Shown here: positions 35,692 through 45,880 of the stretch, in pieces | Numbering within the stretch: the first letter of the stretch is position 1 | How the letters are laid out: each line of letters opens with the position of its first letter | Assembly: GCF_002844235.1 (NCBI RefSeq) | Contig: NZ_PGTS01000005.1 | Location: forward strand, 62,001 to 126,000 | Reading direction: 5' to 3' | From: Thalassospira povalilytica | Lineage (GTDB): Bacteria > Pseudomonadota > Alphaproteobacteria > Rhodospirillales > Thalassospiraceae | Length of the DNA stretch: 64,000 nucleotides | Position numbers and translations under genes: made by a program | The notes under the pieces: generated by a model | Database searches by the model: none | What the model saw: only the letters and a program-made list of their open reading frames with translations | What the model was told of the DNA's origin: nothing

Positions 35692-38600
35692 TTACTCAGC
35701 CGGATGTTCGTGGGCGGCCTTGACGTCACCGCGCTTTGAACGGTTCTTGGCAAAGGTGCCAACAATCAGAACAAAGAACAGCGGCACGAAGAAGATCGCA
35801 AGCACGGTCGCCGCAATCATCCCGCCCATCACACCAGTCCCCACCGCCACACGGGCAGCAGCACCGGCACCGGTCGAAATCGCCAGCGGCACAACGCCAA
35901 GGGTGAAGGCCATCGACGTCATGATGATCGGACGCAAACGCTGACGGGCGGCTTCCACCGTGGCTTCAAGAAGGCCCATGCCCTGGTCATAAAGTTCGCG
36001 GGCGAACTCGACAATCAGGATGGCGTTCTTGGCCGACAGACCGATCGTGGTCAGAATGGCCACCTGGAAGTAAACGTCATCAGGCAGATCACGCAGCAAG
36101 GCTGCAAGCACCGCACCAAGGACACCCAGCGGAACCACCATCATGACCGAAATCGGGATCGCCCAGCTTTCATAAAGGGCCGCAAGGCACAGGAAGACCA
36201 CGATCATGGACAGCGCATACAATGCCGGTCCCTGTTCGCCTGCTTCGCGTTCCTCATAGGACAGCCCCTGCCATTCAAGGCCGATGCCACCCGGAAGTTT
36301 CGCAACCATTTCTTCCATGGCCGCCATTGCATCACCCGACGCAACGCCCGGTCCCGACGCACCCTGAATATTGACGGATGCCAGACCGTTGAAGCGTTCC
36401 AGACGCGGCGAACCGTAATCCCAGTTCGTGGTGGCAAATGCCGAAATCGGCACCATTTCACCAAGACCGTTACGGACATACCAGTGATCAAGGTCTTCAG
36501 GCATCATGCGGTATTTCGCATCCGACTGCATATAGACCTTTTTGACACGGCCGTTTTCGATGAAGTCATTGACATAGCTTGACCCCCAGGCCGCAGCCAG
36601 GGTGCGGTTCACATCCGCCAGGTCGACAGCAAGCGCGCTTGCCTTTTCCTGATCGATATTGATGTTGAATTGCGGCATGTCATTCAGACCGTTCGGACGC
36701 ACACCGGCCACGCGCGGATCCTGTGCCGCCATCCCCAGAAGCTGGTTACGGGCTGCAATCAGGGCGTCGTGACCATTGCCGCCACGATCCACAAGCTGAA
36801 GATCAAAGCCGTTTGCAGTGCCCAGCTCGATAATTGCCGGCGGGGCAAAGGCAAAGACCATGGCTTCGCGGATCTGGGCAAAGGCACCATAGGCACGACC
36901 GATCACCGCACCAACAGCCTGATCCGGGCGGGTACGTTCCGACCAGTCCTTCATGTTGACAAAGGCGATACCGGCGTTCTGGCCGCTCCCGGCAAAGGAG
37001 AAGCCGGCAACCGTGAACAGACCCTGGACGTTTTCCTTTTCATTCTCAAGGAAGTGGGTTTCCAGCTTCTTGAGAACCTCGACCGTGCGTTCCTGCGAGG
37101 CTCCAGCCGGAAGCTGAACCATCGAGAACATGATGCCCTGGTCTTCGTCTGGCAGGAACGAGCCCGGCAGGCGGAAGAACAAGGCCGCAAGGCCGCCGAC
37201 AAGGATCCCGTACACAAACAGGTAACGCCATTTGCGATGAACAACGTGATCAACACTGCCCTGATAGAACCGGTTGGTCTTGTCAAAGCCGCGGTTGAAC
37301 CAGCCGAACGGACCTTTTTTCGCAAGCGGGTCGGTATGGGTCGGCTTGAGCATGGTGGCACACAGTGCCGGGGTCAGGACGATTGCCACAACCACCGAAA
37401 GCGCCATCGCCGACACAATCGTGATCGAGAACTGGCGATAAATCGCCCCGGTCGATCCGGCAAAGAAGGCCATCGGCACAAACACCGCCGAAAGAACCAG
37501 CGCAATACCGATCAGCGCCCCGGTAATCTGCCCCATGGATTTCCGCGTTGCTTCGCGCGGCGGAAGCCCGTCTTCATGCATCACACGTTCGACGTTTTCG
37601 ACCACGACAATCGCGTCATCGACCAGAAGACCGATGGCAAGAACCATGGCAAACATGGTCAGCGTGTTGATCGAATAGCCGAATGCGGCAAGGATACCGA
37701 ATGTCCCGAGCAGAACCACCGGCACCGCGATCGTCGGGATCAGGGTCGCCCGCCAGTTTTGCAGGAACAGCAACATCACCAGGAAGACAAGAACGATTGC
37801 CTCAAACAGGGTGTGAACCACTTCTTCGATCGATACCTGCACGAACGGGGTGGTGTCGTACGGATAGACGATCTCAAGCCCTTGCGGGAAGAACGGCTTG
37901 AGTTCCGCCAGACGGGCCTTTACGGCCTCGGCGGTGTCAAGTGCGTTGGCCCCGGTCGCAAGATAGATACCGATACCCGTTGCAGCCTGTGCATTATAGC
38001 GGGCCACCACGTCATAGCTTTCGCCACCGATTTCGATGCGGGCCACGTCGCCAAGACGGACCTGCGAACCATCGGTTTCGACCTTGAGCAGGATGTTGGC
38101 GAATTCATCAACCGTCTGCAATTTGCTTTGGGCGGTGATGGTCGCGTTGATCTGCTGGCCCGGAACCGACGGGGCACCACCGATCTGACCGGCGGTGACT
38201 TCGGTGTTCTGGGCTTCGACAGCCGAACTGATATCGGAAACCGTCAGGTTATAGGACAGCATCTTGTTCGGATCGAGCCAGATGCGCATTGCATGCTGCG
38301 CACCGAACACGGTGACCGAACCGACACCATTCACACGCCCGAGCGGATCTTCAACCGTGGAGACGACAAAGTCGGACAGATCTTCGGCATTCATCGAACC
38401 ATCAGCCGACACAAAGCCGACAACCATCAGGAACGATCCCGATGACTTGCTGACAGTCACGCCCTGCTGCTGCACTTCGGTCGGAAGCGACGACATTGCA
38501 GCTTGCAGTTTGTTCTGTACCTGAACCTGTGCGATGTCGGGATCGGCTTCGGGTTCAAAGGTCAGCTTGATCGATGCCTGACCGTTTGACGACGAATTCG

Positions 38601-38838
38601 ATGACATATAGCGCAGGTAATCCAGCCCGTTCATCTGTTGTTCGATGACCTGGGTCACGGTGTTTTCCACCGTCTGCGCGGACGCGCCCGGATAGGAAGC
38701 CGAAATCTCGACCGATGGCGGTGCAATTGACGGGTACTGTTCCACCGGCAACTGCCACAGGGAAAGTCCCCCCGCCAGCATAATCACCAGGGCAACAACC
38801 CAGGCGAATACGGGGCGGTCAATAAAGAATTTTGCCAT
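35692..38838 (-). CDS. RND multidrug efflux pump, inner-membrane subunit (AcrB/MexB type, HAE1)
   Basis: 1048 residues, the full AcrB length. The N-terminus [41 protein letters not shown] is typical. Proton-relay Asp pair lies in helix 4 ([18 protein letters not shown]) and the helix 10-11 region shows [18 protein letters not shown] with the conserved Lys. Two large periplasmic loops are present. It is a proton antiporter that exports drugs, detergents or siderophore-like compounds as a trimer with the adaptor encoded just upstream (11-bp gap). No outer-membrane factor gene is linked. Confidence 0.96.
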   Translation of the reverse strand: MAKFFIDRPVFAWVVALVIMLAGGLSLWQLPVEQYPSIAPPSVEISASYPGASAQTVENTVTQVIEQQMNGLDYLRYMSSNSSSNGQASIKLTFEPEADPDIAQVQVQNKLQAAMSSLPTEVQQQGVTVSKSSGSFLMVVGFVSADGSMNAEDLSDFVVSTVEDPLGRVNGVGSVTVFGAQHAMRIWLDPNKMLSYNLTVSDISSAVEAQNTEVTAGQIGGAPSVPGQQINATITAQSKLQTVDEFANILLKVETDGSQVRLGDVARIEIGGESYDVVARYNAQAATGIGIYLATGANALDTAEAVKARLAELKPFFPQGLEIVYPYDTTPFVQVSIEEVVHTLFEAIVLVFLVMLLFLQNWRATLIPTIAVPVVLLGTFGILAAFGYSINTLTMFAMVLAIGLLVDDAIVVVENVERVMHEDGLPPREATRKSMGQITGALIGIALVLSAVFVPMAFFAGSTGAIYRQFSITIVSAMALSVVVAIVLTPALCATMLKPTHTDPLAKKGPFGWFNRGFDKTNRFYQGSVDHVVHRKWRYLFVYGILVGGLAALFFRLPGSFLPDEDQGIMFSMVQLPAGASQERTVEVLKKLETHFLENEKENVQGLFTVAGFSFAGSGQNAGIAFVNMKDWSERTRPDQAVGAVIGRAYGAFAQIREAMVFAFAPPAIIELGTANGFDLQLVDRGGNGHDALIAARNQLLGMAAQDPRVAGVRPNGLNDMPQFNINIDQEKASALAVDLADVNRTLAAAWGSSYVNDFIENGRVKKVYMQSDAKYRMMPEDLDHWYVRNGLGEMVPISAFATTNWDYGSPRLERFNGLASVNIQGASGPGVASGDAMAAMEEMVAKLPGGIGLEWQGLSYEEREAGEQGPALYALSMIVVFLCLAALYESWAIPISVMMVVPLGVLGAVLAALLRDLPDDVYFQVAILTTIGLSAKNAILIVEFARELYDQGMGLLEATVEAARQRLRPIIMTSMAFTLGVVPLAISTGAGAAARVAVGTGVMGGMIAATVLAIFFVPLFFVLIVGTFAKNRSKRGDVKAAHEHPAE

Positions 38839-38849
38839 TGAATAAACCC

Positions 38850-40016
38850 TTATTCGGCGGCTTTGGCGGTTTCGACAGGCTGGGCTGCAACAGGTGCGCC
38901 CGGCCCGATACGCTGAAGACCATCCACGATCAGCTGATCGCCATCTTCAACGCCAGCCGAAACCAGCCAGTTCTGTCCCTGGGACTGTTCGATGGTGATG
39001 TCTTTTGACGCCACTTTGCCATCGACCACGACATAGACATAAGCCGATCCATCCGGACGACGCATCACGGCCTTTTGCGGCACAAGGAATGCGTTTTCAA
39101 GATGGCCCTGACGGACCTGACCGCGCACGAACATGCCCGGCAAAAGCGTTCCGTCCGGGTTCGGGAAGACCACGCGCAACCGGATGGTGCCGGTGGTTTC
39201 ATTGACCGTCACATCCGAGAATTGCAGCGTGCCCTTGTGCGGATATTCGGCACCGGTCGAGTCAATGATCAGGGAAACTTCGACCTGACCGTTTTCAACA
39301 CCCTTGATGCGGCCATTCTGGATGGCCTGCTTGATCTTCATCAGACGTCCCCCGGCCTGGGTGACATCAACATAGATCGGATCTAGCTGGGTGATCGTGG
39401 TCAGTTTCGCAGTCTGGTTGGCAGTTACCAGCGCGCCTTCGGTGAAATCGGATGATCCGATCTGACCGGAAATCGGTGCGGTAACAGTGGTGTAAGCCAG
39501 ATCGATGCGGGCCTGTTCCAGTTCGGCGCGGGCTGCTGCGACAGCGGCCTTGCCCTGTGCTTCGGCGGCGACTGCATCATCATAGGTCTGCTGGCTCACG
39601 GCCTGCGACTTGATCAGCGGATCGTAACGCTTGCGGGTTTTGGTGGCCTGATCAAAGGTGGCGATCTGACGGGCAAGTTCGGCCTGTGCGGCATCGACCT
39701 TGGCCAGATAGACATCCTGATCAATCATATAAAGCTGCTGACCGGCTTCAACAAAGGTGCCTTCGGTGAAGTTGCGTTCCTTGATGATCCCGTCGACCTG
39801 CGGACGGATATCCGCCTGACGGAAAGCAATCGTACGCCCGGGCATTTCTTCGACAAGACCGACGGTCTGGGCTTCAAGAGTAACGGTGCCAACCTGGGTT
39901 GCAGGTTGTTGCTGCGGTGCAGCGGCCTGTTTTTCAGCGCCTTCATTCTGCTCGCTGCAGGCAGCGACCATCAAGGCAAGTGCTGCCACACCGGCAAATT
40001 TCAAACAAGATCGCAT
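38850..40016 (-). CDS. RND efflux periplasmic adaptor lipoprotein (AcrA/MexA type)
   Basis: 388 residues from the ATG at 40016; a TTG at 40022 has better ribosome spacing (AAGGA at 8 nt) and cannot be excluded. Lipobox LMVAAC places Cys near residue 19 after a short signal. The biotinyl-lipoyl region (VRPQVDGI-like [27 protein letters not shown]), helical hairpin ([23 protein letters not shown]) and [19 protein letters not shown] are all present. It joins the RND pump to an outer-membrane channel. First gene of a two-gene operon divergent from TetR. Confidence 0.94.
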   Translation of the reverse strand: MRSCLKFAGVAALALMVAACSEQNEGAEKQAAAPQQQPATQVGTVTLEAQTVGLVEEMPGRTIAFRQADIRPQVDGIIKERNFTEGTFVEAGQQLYMIDQDVYLAKVDAAQAELARQIATFDQATKTRKRYDPLIKSQAVSQQTYDDAVAAEAQGKAAVAAARAELEQARIDLAYTTVTAPISGQIGSSDFTEGALVTANQTAKLTTITQLDPIYVDVTQAGGRLMKIKQAIQNGRIKGVENGQVEVSLIIDSTGAEYPHKGTLQFSDVTVNETTGTIRLRVVFPNPDGTLLPGMFVRGQVRQGHLENAFLVPQKAVMRRPDGSAYVYVVVDGKVASKDITIEQSQGQNWLVSAGVEDGDQLIVDGLQRIGPGAPVAAQPVETAKAAE

Positions 40017-40085
40017 GGACAAATTGCTTTTCCTTCTAAGTCCCGAGCAATGAAAACGGGAACGCTTTGTCATTGCTTTTCGAAA

Positions 40086-40102
40086 TACTGTACGGTACAG
40101 TA
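40086..40102. promoter_or_regulatory. Operator palindrome for the efflux TetR repressor
   Basis: TACTGTAC-G-GTACAGTA is a perfect 8-1-8 palindrome in the divergent gap, 70 bp from the adaptor start and 51 bp from the TetR start. This size and position fit AcrR/TtgR-type operators. Confidence 0.75.
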
Positions 40103-40152
40103 CACATTGTGCACTGCACGATCAAGAGCCAAAAACAACAGAATCAAGAATC

Positions 40153-40821
40153 ATGAGTGAAACGCCAGAAAAGCTTGAAAAACAATCCACTCGCGGGTCT
40201 GCAAGACGGCGCGCCATGATGGATGCGGCCTGGAAACTTTTGCTGGAGCGGGGGTTCGCTGGCGTCACACTTAATGATGTCATTTCGCAATCGGGTGGCT
40301 CCCGTACAACCCTTTACGAAGCATTCGGCGGAAAGGACGGCCTTCTTGAAGCTGTCATGAAAGAACGCTGTCAGGAATTCTCCGCGGAATTACACATCTC
40401 GCTGGAAACCGATCTCCCTCCTCGTCACGCACTGACGGACTTCGGCACCAAACTGGCGCACAAGATAGTAACCGAGGAAGTCGCCCGCTTCACTCAAATT
40501 CTGTATTCCGAAGGCCAGCACTTTCTACCCCTGATCGAAAAATTCTTTGAAGTCGGTCCCGACAGCACACGCAAACATCTTGCCGATTACCTTTCGCGCC
40601 AGCAAAAGCTTGGCCGCATCAGCATCAACGATCCCGACCATGCCGCTGAAATGTTCGAAGCCATGGTGATTGGCGACTGGCAATCACGCATCATGAAACA
40701 TCATCCAAGACCCCCGATGACCGACCGCGAGATTGAAGACCGCGTGTCGCGTGCTGTGCAGATTTTCCTGTGTGGCATCACCACCGACGAACATCGCCAA
40801 ACGGTCGGATGTGACAGTTGA
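40153..40821 (+). CDS. TetR-family repressor of the RND efflux operon
   Basis: 222 residues. N-terminal helix-turn-helix at about 15-65 (RRRAMMDAAWKLLLERGFAGVTLNDVISQSGGSRTTLYEAFGGKDGLLEAVM) and a helical ligand-binding C-terminus of the AefR/AcrR-like type. It likely represses the adaptor-pump operon and itself until an efflux substrate binds. Operator palindrome at 40086-40102. The ribosome site is weak. Confidence 0.92.
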   Translation: MSETPEKLEKQSTRGSARRRAMMDAAWKLLLERGFAGVTLNDVISQSGGSRTTLYEAFGGKDGLLEAVMKERCQEFSAELHISLETDLPPRHALTDFGTKLAHKIVTEEVARFTQILYSEGQHFLPLIEKFFEVGPDSTRKHLADYLSRQQKLGRISINDPDHAAEMFEAMVIGDWQSRIMKHHPRPPMTDREIEDRVSRAVQIFLCGITTDEHRQTVGCDS

Positions 40822-41179
40822 TCACGATGGCTTTGCGATGAAAGTCAGCTACTTGTAACCTGCCCCTCCTGACAGCATCCTGTCAGCAATCCGGGTGACC
40901 GGATGGTAAACGCGCCAAACGGCGCCCTAACTTCACCAAAATTGACCTTCAGGATGCCTGACAAGACCGGATCCGGTTGCTTTGGCAGGGCGCGACATGT
41001 GTGATGTTGCGCGCCATCGGATGCGTGTTTGGCGAACCGGCGTTGCGGTGCCGCAATCGGGGCATGCCCCGTGATTGATTGCAACCGTTCCAAACAGTTC
41101 ACCAAAGATGCGCAAAACCGATGTAAACTGAATGCAACAGGGTCGCGTTTGTCACCATTCCAGAAGCAGGGGTTTTCTG
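40822..41179. other. Intergenic region between TetR and secreted protein gene
   Basis: About 358 bases with no convincing gene. CTGACAG-catc-CTGTCAG (40869-40886) is a perfect 7-bp hairpin that may end the TetR transcript, although no T run follows. The promoter of the gene at 41180 should lie in the right half. Confidence 0.5.
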
Positions 41180-42343
41180 ATGCCCGGACGTCGTGTTTTT
41201 GTCGGTTTTGGCTTGTGCGCCACCTTGATGCTTGCGCTTGCCCCGCGTGCGCAGGCCATTACGGTCGACAAGGCCCGCACCGCCGTTGAAGCAATCCTGA
41301 TGCAATCGGGCATCACGGCAACCGAAAGCGATGCCCGCACGGTTGACGGCGATGGCGTGGTTTTGACCTATGATGGCGTCTATCTTGATCTTCGCGGCTA
41401 TTCGACCGACCGCGCACTGACCATGGACGGGGTCACGGTTACGGTGCGCGACACCGATCAAACCGATCAGATTGATCTTGATGTCAAATTGCCCGAACGC
41501 GCCCGCATGGAAGCCGAAGCCACCAGTGACCAGCGTGATCTGACCATGCGCAATGCGGGGGGCTATCTGCGCTGGGACACTGCGCGCAACATCCCGGTGA
41601 CCTTTGACGGCTTTGCCGATTTCCTGATCGGTGACGAACCGGTGACGCGCAAACACTGGATGATGAATGGCCTGATGATCCAGTGGCTGCCGGAACTGGC
41701 CCGCATTGCCTGGCAGGGTGCCGAATGGACCGGCCCCAACCGCGAAAAAATGGGGGCGGTCAAATCGGCAAGCTTTACCCTTTATCCCGGTGAAAACGGT
41801 GAAACCCATCTTGATTACGCCCATGACGGTTTATGGCTGCCCAGCCTGTTCCAGCCGCGCACCATGCGCGTCAAAAGCAGCAGCACCGGCCTGCCTTGGC
41901 GCGAAGCCAAACCGATCATTGAAAAAGGCTTCCACGATATTCTGACCGGCACCGCCCCCAGATTTGCCCGCCGCCAGATCGGTGATGCGCTTTGGCAAAA
42001 GGCCGCCCAGAACGGAGCCCCGGTCAAGGTCGAGGAATTCTACGTTGAATCCCGCGGGCTTGAGGCCCTTGGCTCCGGCGAATTCATGGCCCAGGCCGCC
42101 GCACGATATGGCTTTACCGGTGATTTTGATTTCAAACTGCTGGGCCAGGACAAGCTGGTTGACCTGCTGGGCACCCCTGACAGCCCGACCCTTCTTGGCG
42201 CCTTGCTGCCCTTTGCGGTGAACGGCCTTGCGGTTGGCCGCCCCGGCCCGCAAGGCACAACCGAATATGACGGTCAGTTGCTTCCGGATGGCCGGATCGT
42301 GGTTAACGGCCTGACAGTCTATCGCACAGCCGATGGCAGTTAG
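41180..42343 (+). CDS. Secreted protein of unknown function
   Basis: 387 residues from the ATG at 41180, preceded by AGGGG at 7-nt spacing. A Sec signal peptide (MPGRRVFVGFGLCATLMLALAPRAQA) is clear; no other membrane helix. The body alternates short beta segments (VVLTYDGVYLDLRG, GVTVTVRDTDQ, ASFTLYPGENGETHLDY) and ends in TEYDGQLLPDGRIVVNGLTVY. This beta-rich, lipid-carrier-like pattern recalls AsmA/DUF2125-type periplasmic proteins of alphaproteobacteria, but I cannot assign the family firmly. The VOC gene follows after 3 nt, so the two are probably co-transcribed. Confidence 0.75.
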   Translation: MPGRRVFVGFGLCATLMLALAPRAQAITVDKARTAVEAILMQSGITATESDARTVDGDGVVLTYDGVYLDLRGYSTDRALTMDGVTVTVRDTDQTDQIDLDVKLPERARMEAEATSDQRDLTMRNAGGYLRWDTARNIPVTFDGFADFLIGDEPVTRKHWMMNGLMIQWLPELARIAWQGAEWTGPNREKMGAVKSASFTLYPGENGETHLDYAHDGLWLPSLFQPRTMRVKSSSTGLPWREAKPIIEKGFHDILTGTAPRFARRQIGDALWQKAAQNGAPVKVEEFYVESRGLEALGSGEFMAQAAARYGFTGDFDFKLLGQDKLVDLLGTPDSPTLLGALLPFAVNGLAVGRPGPQGTTEYDGQLLPDGRIVVNGLTVYRTADGS

Positions 42344-42346
42344 ACC

Positions 42347-42748
42347 ATGAATGCACCATCTGCCTCCGCCCCGTCGGACCTTGTTTCCGGGCCGTGCAAT
42401 CGTATTGTGATCTATTGCCGGGATATCGAGGCAATGGTGTCATTTTACAGCACCTATTTCGGATATCAGGTCGTTGCACGACCACAAGATCGTATCACCG
42501 AATTGCGCCGGGCGGATGGCGGATTGATCCTGATGCTGCATCCGGCAAGCAAGGGGCAGAAAGAAGGTCAGGCTCTTATCAAGCTGGTCTTTGACGTGCG
42601 TGATGTTGTCGCGTTTCGCGCCCATCTGCTTGCTGGCGGACTGACTGTCGGCCCGGTCCATGAGGCCGATAACTATCAGTTTGCCAATCTCAAAGACCCG
42701 GCGAAAAATTCGGTTTCCATATCAAGCAGGGCCTTTTGCACAGGCTGA
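42347..42748 (+). CDS. VOC-family (glyoxalase/bleomycin-resistance-like) protein
   Basis: 133 residues with one vicinal-oxygen-chelate module: RIVIYCRDIEAMVSFYSTYFGYQVVAR, ELRRADGGLILMLHPA, LIKLVFDVRDVVAFRAHLLAGG and a closing FANLKDPAKNSVSIS. Metal ligands typical of glyoxalase I (His/Glu) are only partly visible, so an isomerase, dioxygenase or binding role is equally possible. It starts 3 nt after the secreted-protein gene. No substrate can be inferred. Confidence 0.82.
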   Translation: MNAPSASAPSDLVSGPCNRIVIYCRDIEAMVSFYSTYFGYQVVARPQDRITELRRADGGLILMLHPASKGQKEGQALIKLVFDVRDVVAFRAHLLAGGLTVGPVHEADNYQFANLKDPAKNSVSISSRAFCTG

Positions 42749-42890
42749 TCGGCTTTTCGGTCAAACCATGGATCGAAACAAGTCTGCATTTCCAACACGA
42801 CCCTACTCTGTGGCCTGGAACCCCGTTCTGTGATTGCTGCACATTCATGCAGATTTTCACGGCCGCGTTGGTTCGAAAAAATACATATTA

Positions 42891-42919
42891 TTGACGTTCA
42901 TCTCGGAACTTCGCATGAT
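42891..42919 (+). promoter_or_regulatory. Candidate sigma-70 promoter for the PF04392-type ABC operon
   Basis: TTGACG (42891-42896), a 17-bp spacer and CATGAT (42914-42919) precede the binding-protein start at 42978. The -10 element matches four of six consensus positions. Confidence 0.4.
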
Positions 42920-42977
42920 CCGCATTCAAGGTCGGCGCAGCGAATGCCGGCCCAAAAGAATCAGGGAGTTTCAGGTA

Positions 42978-43964
42978 ATGAAAATGAACAAATCGGGCCT
43001 TCTTTCCGGACTGGTCCTGGCAGGCAGCCTTTTTGCGTCCGTCTCAAGCGTATCGGCCGAGGAAATCAAGGTCGGTATCGCCAATTTCGGCGAACATCCG
43101 CAGCTTAATGCGGCGATTGCAGGCTTCAAGGAAGCCATGGCTGAAAACGGCTTTGTTGAGGGCAAAGACGTTTCCTATTCCGAAAGCCACACCAACTTTG
43201 ACGCATCCCTGGTGCCCCAGATGATCACCAAGCTGCAATCCGAGAATCCGAAGCTGATCTATACGATCACCACCCCGGTTTCGCAGATCGCCAAACAGGC
43301 GCTGGCAGGGTCGGGCATTCCGATCGTCTTTTCGGCTGTGACCGATCCGGTTGCCGCCAAGCTGGTCCCGTCATGGGAAGCCGGTGACGAAGGCATGACC
43401 GGCGCATCCGATCTTCAGGATATCGCAGCGGTTCTGGAATTCACCCGCAAGCTTCTTCCGGATGCCAAGCGCCTTGCCCTGCCCTACAACCCGGGCGAAG
43501 CCAATGACGTTGCCCTTCTTGAAAAGGTCGAAGCATTGGCACCGGCTGCCGGTTTCTCGGTCGTTGCGGTCGGCATTGATAACGTCAATGACATCCAGCA
43601 GCGCATCACATCGGTCGCAGGCAAGGCAGACGTCATCTATACCCCGGCATCTAACCTGATCCAGCCAGCCATTGCCGCCGTGTCGGCCGCAGCGCGCCAG
43701 ATCGGCGTTCCGATTGTCAACTCTGACAGTTCGGCTGTTGCCAATGGCACCGTTCCGGCCAGCTTCTCGGTTGATTACAGCCAGGTCGGCCTGAATGCCG
43801 GCAAGATCGCAGCCGAAATCCTTAAGGGCAAATCACCCGCTGACATTCCGCCGTCCGCCCCGTCCTATGAAACCCATGCACCGATGATTTCAAAATCGGC
43901 TGCTGCGGCCTTCGGGATCGAAATTCCGGCTGAATTCAACGATTGCGGCTGCATCGTCGAATAA
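42978..43964 (+). CDS. ABC transporter substrate-binding protein, TrpX/PF04392 family
   Basis: 328 residues from the ATG at 42978 (AGG and GGGAG upstream). A Sec signal peptide ends near SVSAEE. The mature part has KVGIANFGEHPQLNAAIAGFKEAMAENGFVEGKDV, LIYTITTPVSQIAKQALAGSGIPIVFSAVTDPVAAKLV and AIAAVSAAARQIGVPIVNSDSSAVANG, typical of the ABC_sub_bind family with a periplasmic binding fold. Characterised relatives import tryptophan or other amino-acid-like compounds in Gram-positives. Here followed by ATPase and permease genes; ligand unknown. Confidence 0.92.
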   Translation: MKMNKSGLLSGLVLAGSLFASVSSVSAEEIKVGIANFGEHPQLNAAIAGFKEAMAENGFVEGKDVSYSESHTNFDASLVPQMITKLQSENPKLIYTITTPVSQIAKQALAGSGIPIVFSAVTDPVAAKLVPSWEAGDEGMTGASDLQDIAAVLEFTRKLLPDAKRLALPYNPGEANDVALLEKVEALAPAAGFSVVAVGIDNVNDIQQRITSVAGKADVIYTPASNLIQPAIAAVSAAARQIGVPIVNSDSSAVANGTVPASFSVDYSQVGLNAGKIAAEILKGKSPADIPPSAPSYETHAPMISKSAAAAFGIEIPAEFNDCGCIVE

Positions 43965-44063
43965 TTTCGTCCAGACTTGAACACACATTGGCGCCGCAAG
44001 TGGTCATTCCCTTCGGCGCCAATGCCATTTCGCCATGTCACACATGGCCCAAGGAGAAGACGG

Positions 44064-44843
44064 ATGCTTGAAATCCGATCTGCACGCAAAACCTTTTACG
44101 CCGGACAACCCGACGAAAAGGTGGCACTTGATAATCTTGACCTGACCTTGCAAACCGGCGAATTCGGTGTGGTCATCGGATCAAACGGGGCAGGCAAAAG
44201 CACGATGCTGAACGCCGTGTCTGGCGCGCTTCCCCTTGATAGCGGTCAAATCCTGATTAACGGGGATGACGTCACCAACACCCCGGTTCATAAACGCGCC
44301 ACCCGGATTGCGCGCGTGTTTCAGGACCCGATGCTGGGGACTGCGGCCAGCATGACGGTTGCCGAAAACATGCTTCTGGCCGAATTGCGCAGCAAAAAAC
44401 GCACCCTTGCGCGCGGACTGAATGCCAAACGGCTTGCCGATTACAAGGAACGGTTATCCACCCTGGGGCTTGGTCTTGAAAACCGCCTGAACACCAAGGT
44501 GGAACTTCTGTCTGGCGGACAGCGCCAGTCATTGTCGCTGATCATGGCGGTTGGCGGATCGCCCGATCTGTTGTTGCTGGATGAACATACTGCGGCCCTT
44601 GATCCGCGCACCGCGGACCTTGTCATGCAGGCAACCGTTCGTGCGGTCGACAGCCTGAAACTGACGACACTGATGGTGACCCACAATATGCAGCACGCTG
44701 TCGATTACGGGCATCGCGTCATCATGCTTGATGCCGGCCGCGTCAAACTTCAGATCGGTGGCGAAGAAAAAGCAAATATCACCGTGGCAAAACTGGTCGA
44801 TCATTTCGCGGTCAAGACCGATGCGATGATGTTGGGGGCTTAA
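44064..44843 (+). CDS. ABC transporter ATP-binding protein (partner of PF04392-type system)
   Basis: 259 residues from the ATG at 44064, which has AAGGAG at ideal 7-nt spacing; the longer frame is intergenic. Walker A is GSNGAGKST, the signature LSGGQRQSLSLIMAV (with Q-S instead of Q-R-V) and Walker B LLLLDEHTAALDP, where His replaces the usual Pro, a feature common in this subfamily. It energises the permease encoded 7 nt downstream. Confidence 0.92.
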   Translation: MLEIRSARKTFYAGQPDEKVALDNLDLTLQTGEFGVVIGSNGAGKSTMLNAVSGALPLDSGQILINGDDVTNTPVHKRATRIARVFQDPMLGTAASMTVAENMLLAELRSKKRTLARGLNAKRLADYKERLSTLGLGLENRLNTKVELLSGGQRQSLSLIMAVGGSPDLLLLDEHTAALDPRTADLVMQATVRAVDSLKLTTLMVTHNMQHAVDYGHRVIMLDAGRVKLQIGGEEKANITVAKLVDHFAVKTDAMMLGA

Positions 44844-44850
44844 GAATACT

Positions 44851-45774
44851 ATGGAATTTCTGTCTTCGACCTTTACCAGCTATGTCGCCCTTGTACCGGT
44901 GACCCTTGCCCAAAGCCTTATTCTGGCCTTTGTGGTTCTGGGCATCATGATCCCGTTCCGCACCCTGCATTTCCCCGATCTGACCAGCGAGGGCGCCTAT
45001 CCGCTGGGCGGGTGCGTATGCGGTGTTCTGATTGCCGCGGGCATGAACCCGGCGCTTGCGATCATTGTGGCCCTGTTGTGCGGTTTTCTGGCCGGTTGCT
45101 GTACGGCGCTTATTCACCTGCGGTTCCGCATTCACACCCTGCTTGCCGGGATCCTGATGATGACGATGCTTTACAGCATCAATCTGCGCATCATGGGCAA
45201 ATCCAACCTGTCGATCTTTGGCTCGGACAGTGTCTATAACTGGGCACCGTTCGTTACCCCGGGCTTCCCGGTCAGCAAGATCATCATTGCCGGGATCATT
45301 GGTGCGGCTGTGTTTCTGGCCCTGAACTGGTTTTTCAAAACCGAAAAGGGCACGGCCCTTCGCGCGGTTGGCTCCAACCCCGCCATGGCCGAGGCACAGG
45401 GCATTTCGGTCTGGATTTCAACCATTGTCGGTGTCGGTCTTGCCAGTGCCTTTTCGGCGACCAGTGGCGCATTGATGGTCCAGTCACAGGGCTTTGCCGA
45501 TGTGAATATGGGGCTTGGCATTCTGATCAACGGTCTTGCCGCCTTGATGATCGGCGAGGCGGTCGTCGGCAAACAAAGCGTGTTTCGCCAGCTTCTGGCG
45601 CCGTTTGTCGGGGCGATCATTTATTATCAGCTGGTGTCGCTCTGTCTGGCGGCAGGCATGCCACCGCCCGATCTTAAACTGGCGACCGGGTTGTTTGTTC
45701 TGGCCATGCTGGCCCTGCCCAGCCTGAAGCGCGGACGCGGCGGCGCACCCGCACGCGAGAAATTGCGCGAATAG
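44851..45774 (+). CDS. ABC transporter permease (branched-chain amino-acid type superfamily)
   Basis: 307 residues with about eight to nine membrane helices; BPD_transp_2 features include RTLHFPDLTSEGAYPLGGCVCG, TALRAVGSNPAMAEAQGISVW (cytoplasmic coupling loop) and GLASAFSATSGALMVQSQGFADVNMGLG. It forms the channel of the importer with the two preceding genes. A bidirectional terminator separates it from hupE. Confidence 0.92.
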   Translation: MEFLSSTFTSYVALVPVTLAQSLILAFVVLGIMIPFRTLHFPDLTSEGAYPLGGCVCGVLIAAGMNPALAIIVALLCGFLAGCCTALIHLRFRIHTLLAGILMMTMLYSINLRIMGKSNLSIFGSDSVYNWAPFVTPGFPVSKIIIAGIIGAAVFLALNWFFKTEKGTALRAVGSNPAMAEAQGISVWISTIVGVGLASAFSATSGALMVQSQGFADVNMGLGILINGLAALMIGEAVVGKQSVFRQLLAPFVGAIIYYQLVSLCLAAGMPPPDLKLATGLFVLAMLALPSLKRGRGGAPAREKLRE

Positions 45775-45815
45775 CCTTCGCCCGGTCTGCGTTACTATGC
45801 AATCGGTCTGAAAAC

Positions 45816-45855
45816 AAAACGGCCGCCCTTCCCATCCGGAACGGCGGCCGTTTTT
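45816..45855. terminator. Bidirectional terminator
   Basis: AAAACGGCCGCC (45816-45827) and GGCGGCCGTTTT (45843-45854) form a perfect 12-bp stem between the convergent permease and hupE genes, with A and T runs on both sides. Confidence 0.85.
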
Positions 45856-45880
45856 CATATCAGTTCATCGTGGGCAGCAT

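Noticed and set aside
36670..38445. 591-codon antisense open frame inside the RND gene
   Set aside because: Product is His/Arg-rich without domains and the opposite strand encodes a complete AcrB-type pump.
42749..42977. Riboswitch in the leader of the PF04392-type ABC operon
   Set aside because: No conserved helical core of a known riboswitch class was recognisable by eye; only a promoter candidate is listed.
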